Shown here: one piece after another, positions 14,876 through 18,175 of the stretch
Numbering within the stretch: the first letter of the stretch is position 1
Layout: each line of letters opens with the position of its first letter
NCBI GenBank assembly: GCA_050015355.1
Contig: JBEKBO010000093.1
Location: 1 to 18,175 of the forward strand
DNA: 18,175 nt
Direction of reading: 5' to 3'
Source: CAWBRT01 sp050015355
GTDB lineage: Bacteria > Acidobacteriota > Terriglobia > Terriglobales > Acidobacteriaceae
The notes under the pieces: model-generated
What the model saw: only the letters and a program-made list of their open reading frames with translations
What the model was told of the DNA's origin: nothing
Databases searched by the model: none
Program-made: the position numbers and the translations under genes

Positions 14876-16204
14876 TCAGACGATCTCCCGCGTCCTGAGA
14901 CCCAACGTACAGACCGCCGACAAGGCACTCGCCGCAACCATATAGCCGGCCACCATCGGCCAGGAACCGTATTTCGTGAGAAGCAGGGTGCAGATGAGCG
15001 GAGATGCACCACCACCAAGAAGCGCGCCGAACTGGTGGACCAAGGACAGTCCACTGTAGCGGACGCGGGTGGTAAACAATTCGGAGAAGAATGCCGCCTG
15101 CGCCGCGTACACCGAACCGTGGCCGAGCGCCAGACCGAACGAGATTGCCAGCCAGATAAGGCCGGCCTGCCTGCTGTCAAGCATCAAAAAGAACGGATAG
15201 GCAAGAAGAGCCTGGAACACCATGCCCCCGATATAAACTCGGCGCCGGCCGATCCGGTCGGACAGCGCGCCGAAGAAGGGCAGGGCCAGGCATTCCAAGG
15301 CACAGCCGATAAGGACGCCATTAAGGACCAATTGTCTGGGCAAACCGAGCTTGGTGACACAATACGTGATCGCAAACACAGCATAGACGTTGAACAGTCC
15401 GCTCTCGGCGATCTTGGCGCCAATGCCAAGCAGAATGTCGCTACTATGAAGGCGAACGGCTTCGACCACGGGGAGTGCGGCGCGATTTCCTGCGGTCAGC
15501 ACGCGGCGAAATACGGGCGTTTCCTTAATGCGCGTGCGTATGAAAAAACCGAGGCCGACAAGGACGATGCTGAACAGAAACGGCACGCGCCATCCCCAGG
15601 ACATAAAGGCAGCCTCACTGGTCGCTGCCGTCAGGCCGAAAAACAGTACGATAGGAATAAGAAAGCCGGCGGGCACTCCGATATTCACCAGCGCAGTGTA
15701 AAAACCGCGCCGGTTCGCCGGTGCGTGTTCCGCAGTCAGCGATATGCCGCCGCCGTACTCTCCCCCGATGCCGATGCCCTGCAGTATACGCAGTATGATC
15801 AAACCGATGGGGGCAAGCACCCCGATTTTGTTATAGGATGGCATCAAACCGATCAGAACGGTGCCGGCTCCCATGAGGAGAATGGTCGTCATGAGTGCAG
15901 CCTTGCGGCCGACCCGGTCCCCGATATGGCCGAATATAATGCCGCCTAGCGGCCGAGCGCCATAGCCGATAAATAAAGTTGTATACCCGACGAGAGTTCC
16001 AACTAGTGGATCATAGTTTGGAAAGAAGATCTTGTTGAAGACGAGAGCCGTTGCGACGGAGTAAATGAAGAAATCATAAAACTCTATCATCGTACCGATA
16101 GCGCTGGCCAAGGCCACTTTCGCGATATCGCTACCTTCAACCTGGTCCTGAACATTGTCGTCCAGCAACGGTGGCGAGGACCTGTCATCATTCTCAATGG
16201 CCAT
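14876..16204 (-). CDS. MFS transporter, metabolite:H+ symporter (MHS) family
   Basis: A 442-residue, 12-segment transporter of the major facilitator superfamily. MHS features: EFYDFFIYS before the end of segment 1 (41-49), RPLGG followed by the loop 2-3 motif GDRVGRK (95-101), RILQGIGIGGEYGG in segment 4 (about 139-152), and the repeated motif GALSDRIGRRR in loop 8-9 (312-322). Relatives (ShiA, ProP, KgtP types) import acids such as shikimate, alpha-ketoglutarate or dicarboxylates with protons. The start ATG at 16204 has AGGGAGGG 8 bases upstream; ATG at 16234 has no ribosome site. It is the first gene after the regulator and a third uptake route beside the two ABC systems. It is bracketed by copies of the iclR 3' end, so it may be a later arrival in the block. 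Confidence 0.92.
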   Translation of the reverse strand: MAIENDDRSSPPLLDDNVQDQVEGSDIAKVALASAIGTMIEFYDFFIYSVATALVFNKIFFPNYDPLVGTLVGYTTLFIGYGARPLGGIIFGHIGDRVGRKAALMTTILLMGAGTVLIGLMPSYNKIGVLAPIGLIILRILQGIGIGGEYGGGISLTAEHAPANRRGFYTALVNIGVPAGFLIPIVLFFGLTAATSEAAFMSWGWRVPFLFSIVLVGLGFFIRTRIKETPVFRRVLTAGNRAALPVVEAVRLHSSDILLGIGAKIAESGLFNVYAVFAITYCVTKLGLPRQLVLNGVLIGCALECLALPFFGALSDRIGRRRVYIGGMVFQALLAYPFFLMLDSRQAGLIWLAISFGLALGHGSVYAAQAAFFSELFTTRVRYSGLSLVHQFGALLGGGASPLICTLLLTKYGSWPMVAGYMVAASALSAVCTLGLRTREIV

Positions 16205-16263
16205 TGGACTTTCCCTCCCTACATGTTCATTCATTGACTAAGGCGTCGTTGTAATGCTTTCGA

Positions 16264-16353
16264 CTCCAACCAGACATCAACGCACGCCCGACGCGACTCG
16301 CGCCACCTCCAAAGTACGCTGCGGGTACAGGCGCCTGCCGGTGAATCCGATTC
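16264..16353 (-). repeat. Parent copy of the iclR-tail direct repeat
   Basis: This segment spans the last codons and stop of the iclR gene plus 13 bases beyond. It is repeated at 14716-14806 on the other side of the MFS gene in the same orientation. Similarity ends abruptly at 16353/14806, and extends past the stop codon at the other side, so the repeat is defined at DNA level, not by protein conservation. Confidence 0.8.
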
Positions 16354-17107
16354 GCCGGGAAATACTTAGGGCCGTTTCTGCGATGAGATTGCCGAATTTA
16401 GCCACCCGGCGAGGATTACCGAGCATCTTCGACGCCAGGCTCGCAATACTGATGGCGGCTACCGGCCTTCCACTCATGTCCGAGATTGAAGCCGCCACGC
16501 AGAACACCTCCCGCTCGCTCTCCCGATCGTCAATTGCATAACCCCTCTGCCGCGTCGTCTCCAAATCCCGCTGCAAGGCTGACAGTTTGGTAATCGTGTA
16601 CTCCGTCCTGGAGGGCATTCCCGCCGCGCGCACGATCTCTTCTACCTTGCTGTCGCTGTAGGCTGCGAGCAGGGCCTTGCCGAGCCCGGTGCAATGCATT
16701 GGGTTGCGCGAACCTAGGGTGGCAGAGGTCCTGACCGAGGACGTTCCCTCCACTTTGTCGAGATAGACGAGTTGGCCATTGCTTTCGACGGCCAGAAATG
16801 CCGTCTCCTTACAGCTTGCCATCAGCGCCTCAAGTAGCGGCCGGGCTTCGCGATGCACGTCCGTGCGCGCCAGAAAGGCCAGTCCAACTTGAAAAACCTT
16901 GATGCCGAGTTTAAAGGTTTTCAGGTTGCGATCTGCAAATTCCAGATATCCCTTTTCGATCAGCGTGTACAAGAGTTCGAAAGCGCTGCTCTTGGGAATG
17001 CCGAGGGCATGACTAATTTCGGTAATGGTGACCGGATCGTGCTTGGCGGCAATATGGCTCAGGATATCCATTGAGCGCGCAGACGATTTGTTGATCCTGG
17101 TTGGCAT
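16277..17107 (-). CDS. IclR-family transcriptional regulator
   Basis: A 276-residue regulator with an N-terminal winged helix (about 10-60; recognition helix near IPKSSAFELLYTLIEKG) and a C-terminal effector-binding domain carrying the family hallmark HCTGLGKALLA (138-148). IclR members often respond to organic or sugar acids and act as repressors or activators of adjacent catabolic genes; KdgR, which senses 2-keto-3-deoxygluconate, is a relative. The start is uncertain: ATG at 17107 gives the normal length but has no good ribosome site and abuts a palindrome; ATG at 17167 would add 20 residues but lies directly on a possible -35 element. The gene reads in the same direction as the block below it and is the likely controller. 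Confidence 0.9.
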   Translation of the reverse strand: MPTRINKSSARSMDILSHIAAKHDPVTITEISHALGIPKSSAFELLYTLIEKGYLEFADRNLKTFKLGIKVFQVGLAFLARTDVHREARPLLEALMASCKETAFLAVESNGQLVYLDKVEGTSSVRTSATLGSRNPMHCTGLGKALLAAYSDSKVEEIVRAAGMPSRTEYTITKLSALQRDLETTRQRGYAIDDRESEREVFCVAASISDMSGRPVAAISIASLASKMLGNPRRVAKFGNLIAETALSISRRIGFTGRRLYPQRTLEVARVASGVR

Positions 17108-17123
17108 GTTCACTATTGTGAAC
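17108..17123. promoter_or_regulatory. Palindrome GTTCAC-n4-GTGAAC, candidate operator
   Basis: A perfect 6-bp inverted repeat with 4-base spacer touches the preferred iclR start codon. In an mRNA starting upstream it would form a hairpin just before the ATG; as DNA it could be an autoregulatory IclR site. Function is inferred from position only. Confidence 0.4.
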
Positions 17124-17148
17124 TCAGTTTTACCTGTTGTACGAACTT

Positions 17149-17176
17149 GTTTTAGCAAATTAGCCATAAGTGTCAA
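17149..17176 (-). promoter_or_regulatory. Possible sigma-70 promoter of iclR
   Basis: On the minus strand a perfect TTGACA (17171-17176) is followed after 16 bases by TAAAAC (17149-17154, 4 of 6 matches to the -10 consensus). The predicted transcript would begin around 17142, with a leader of about 35 bases before ATG 17107. This favours the shorter iclR start. Confidence 0.4.
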
Positions 17177-17187
17177 GAAATTTCTTG
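17174..17187. promoter_or_regulatory. 14-bp palindrome overlapping the -35 element
   Basis: CAAGAAATTTCTTG is a perfect palindrome whose end overlaps TTGACA. The core GAAATTTC resembles the AT-centred palindromes bound by IclR-family regulators. Binding here would block RNA polymerase, fitting negative autoregulation. Inference only. Confidence 0.45.
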
Positions 17188-17469
17188 CGCACGCCCCCGA
17201 AATCCGCAATTGGCTGTGCCAAGTTCCTTGGCCAGACGGGTCATCGCTGGCTCGATGTTCGGGCGGAATCGCTTGCGTATTTTCCGTTGGAAACGATTGA
17301 TGACCTCAGCTCGAACAATTAGGAAGCCCCATGCCCGTAGTGTCCAAATACTCGATCTGATTGAAAGTGCAGGTCCACGCTGCCTTTAGGGCTAGCTTGG
17401 CTGGATTACTCGCAGCCCGCATTCCGATAACAAGCCCAAATTGACTTGATTGATTATTGCTCAAAACAG

Positions 17470-17492
17470 ATCAGGGAACTTAATTCCCTGAT
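17470..17492. repeat. Perfect 9-bp hairpin at edge of tandem array
   Basis: ATCAGGGAA (17470-17478) and TTCCCTGAT (17484-17492) are perfectly complementary around a 5-base loop. The right arm is the first half-unit of the tandem array that follows. Confidence 0.7.
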
Positions 17493-17556
17493 ACGCCCCT
17501 GATAATTCCCTGATACGCCCCTGATAATTCCCTGATACGCCCCTGATAATTCCCTG
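17482..17556. repeat. 22-bp tandem repeat (3 units plus partial), built of two 11-bp halves
   Basis: Three identical 22-bp units (17482-17503, 17504-17525, 17526-17547) are followed by a 9-base partial unit (17548-17556). Each unit is made of the halves aattCCCTGAT and acgcCCCTGAT, so CCCTGAT recurs every 11 bases six times (first at 17486) and CCCTG a seventh time. There are no unique spacers, so it is not a CRISPR array. Confidence 0.92.
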
Positions 17557-17653
17557 TTTTATTTTAAGCCGACACCGGCTCTTGGCAGCAGAAGTTACCA
17601 TAAATGAAGCGTTTACGGCTGCTATCTACCGAATTAGGTCGGCCGCTTTTACG

Positions 17654-17689
17654 AAATTCCCTGTATTTTTCCCTGTTAGCAGGGAATTT
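17654..17689. repeat. Nested TTCCCTG inverted repeats
   Basis: AAATTCCCTG (17654-17663) pairs perfectly with CAGGGAATTT (17680-17689). A second TTCCCTG (17669-17675) also pairs with CAGGGAA (17680-17686) across a 4-base loop, so two alternative hairpins share one arm. The motif is the same as in the tandem array 100 bases away. Confidence 0.65.
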
Positions 17690-18077
17690 GGCAGAGAGCG
17701 GTTCGCTCGGGACTGCATCCTCCAGTAAGTCTGCAATATTCCAACAACATCCAGATAACCGCCAGTTTTAACGGTTTTCGCGGCGGTTTGCGCGAATTTC
17801 GACAACAACCTGTACTGGAGAACGCTGTTGGAGAATCTTTCCTGCCAAACAGTGGCTGAATTCTCCGGTTGGCCGAATGGTAGTACAGGTTTGAGAGCGA
17901 ACCTGTAGTGAGAGTTCGCGGATTCTGCGTGTGCGGCAGCCAGTACCGACCAGCGGGGAGGGGCTTGCCTTTGTGCGGAGCAGGTTGATGGTCGTGGTAG
18001 ACGGCACATGTCAGCCCGAGCGGCTGAAGTGCCAAAGCAAAATCTTGAATCAATCGTGATGCATTCTCAACTGCCAT
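17676..18077 (-). CDS. Weak hypothetical ORF, possibly decayed
   Basis: A 133-codon frame begins with ATG at 18077, with AGGTGA 6 bases upstream. The first 50 or so residues (starting MAVENASRLIQDFALALQ) look like ordinary soluble protein; the later part is rich in Arg, Pro, Cys and Ser and runs into the TTCCCTG inverted repeat, as expected of non-coding sequence. I recognise no family. It may be a gene remnant or a chance frame. Confidence 0.2.
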   Translation of the reverse strand: MAVENASRLIQDFALALQPLGLTCAVYHDHQPAPHKGKPLPAGRYWLPHTQNPRTLTTGSLSNLYYHSANRRIQPLFGRKDSPTAFSSTGCCRNSRKPPRKPLKLAVIWMLLEYCRLTGGCSPERTALCQIPC

Positions 18078-18175
18078 GATCAATCACCTAAACTCACGAT
18101 TTGCGCTGATCGAGGCCTGTTGATTTATAGGAAAAGGTCAGCGTTTCCGCCAGCCATCATGGAACGTATAATGGG

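Larger units (their letters stand above)
17188..18175. other. Gene-poor, repeat-bearing region upstream of the block
   Basis: Nearly 1 kb without a confident gene. It holds a 70-codon minus-strand frame without a start codon (17173-17385), a CCCTGAT tandem array (17482-17556), several TTCCCTG/CAGGGAA inverted repeats (17470-17690) and a weak hypothetical frame (17676-18077). No tRNA, rRNA or transposase could be recognised. The mix of short frames and dispersed repeats looks like decayed accessory DNA. Confidence 0.5.

Noticed and set aside
14864..15949. 361-codon open frame on the plus strand
   Set aside because: It is antisense to the MFS gene along its whole length. The translation is low-complexity in Gln, Lys, Asp and Arg, has no family resemblance, and the minus-strand frame has clear transporter motifs.
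17173..17385. 70-codon minus-strand frame with protein-like, basic composition (for example RFQRKIRKRFRPNIEP)
   Set aside because: It has no ATG, GTG or TTG near its 5' end, lies between other short frames, and I recognise no family. It could be the tail of a decayed gene, but the sequence alone does not support a call.
17482..17556. CRISPR array
   Set aside because: The 22-bp units are directly contiguous without unique spacers and no cas genes are present.
18084..18175. Possible tRNA 3' end or integration site (TTTCCGCCA-like bases near 18150)
   Set aside because: No cloverleaf arms could be built around it and no integrase is visible; a nine-base match is not enough.

Overview
The window holds one long, single-strand (minus) block of catabolic and transport genes, read from about 17.1 kb down to 0.24 kb. 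A gene-poor, repeat-bearing stretch of about 1.07 kb lies upstream of the first gene at the right-hand end. The gene families (IclR regulator, MHS-type MFS symporter, Liv-type ABC transporters, DgoK, RraA) and the Shine-Dalgarno motifs suggest a proteobacterium. The TTCCCTG-rich repeats at 17.47-17.69 kb and the rearranged flanks suggest an accessory region. I cannot name a genus.

Layout in order of transcription. (1) 17107-16277: IclR-family regulator, with two palindromes and a possible promoter in front of it. (2) 16204-14876: MHS-family MFS transporter. It is flanked on both sides by copies of the same ~90-bp sequence, the 3' end of the iclR gene; the second copy (14716-14806) is a broken fragment. 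(3) 14624-13596: DgoK-type 2-dehydro-3-deoxygalactonokinase. (4) 13497-8873: first Liv-type (HAAT) ABC transporter, made of a soluble binding protein, LivH, LivM and a natural LivG-LivF fusion. (5) 8869-7490: KDPG/KDPGal-type aldolase and an RraA-family protein. (6) 7349-2690: second, complete HAAT transporter with a lipoprotein binding protein, LivH, LivM, LivG and LivF. (7) 2671-239: a D-2-hydroxyacid dehydrogenase and a LarA-like (nickel-pincer type) hydroxyacid racemase/epimerase.

Taken together, the genes look like a regulon for uptake and breakdown of a sugar acid or related 2-hydroxyacid. DgoK would phosphorylate a 2-keto-3-deoxy sugar acid and the neighbouring aldolase would split it to pyruvate plus a triose phosphate. 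The LarA-like enzyme and the dehydrogenase would set the C2 configuration and interconvert 2-hydroxy and 2-keto acids. RraA family members are often aldolases or decarboxylases that act on 4-hydroxy-2-oxo acids. Three uptake systems (one symporter, two ABC) serve this one set of enzymes. No sugar-acid dehydratase is present, so either it lies elsewhere or the substrate already enters as a 2-keto-3-deoxy acid. The substrate is unknown; this is inference from gene families.

The best leads are the undescribed combination of enzymes and transporters, the livF gene without a usable ATG/GTG/TTG at its true N-terminus, the iclR-tail duplication around the MFS gene, the LivG-LivF fusion, and the helically phased CCCTGAT repeat array.
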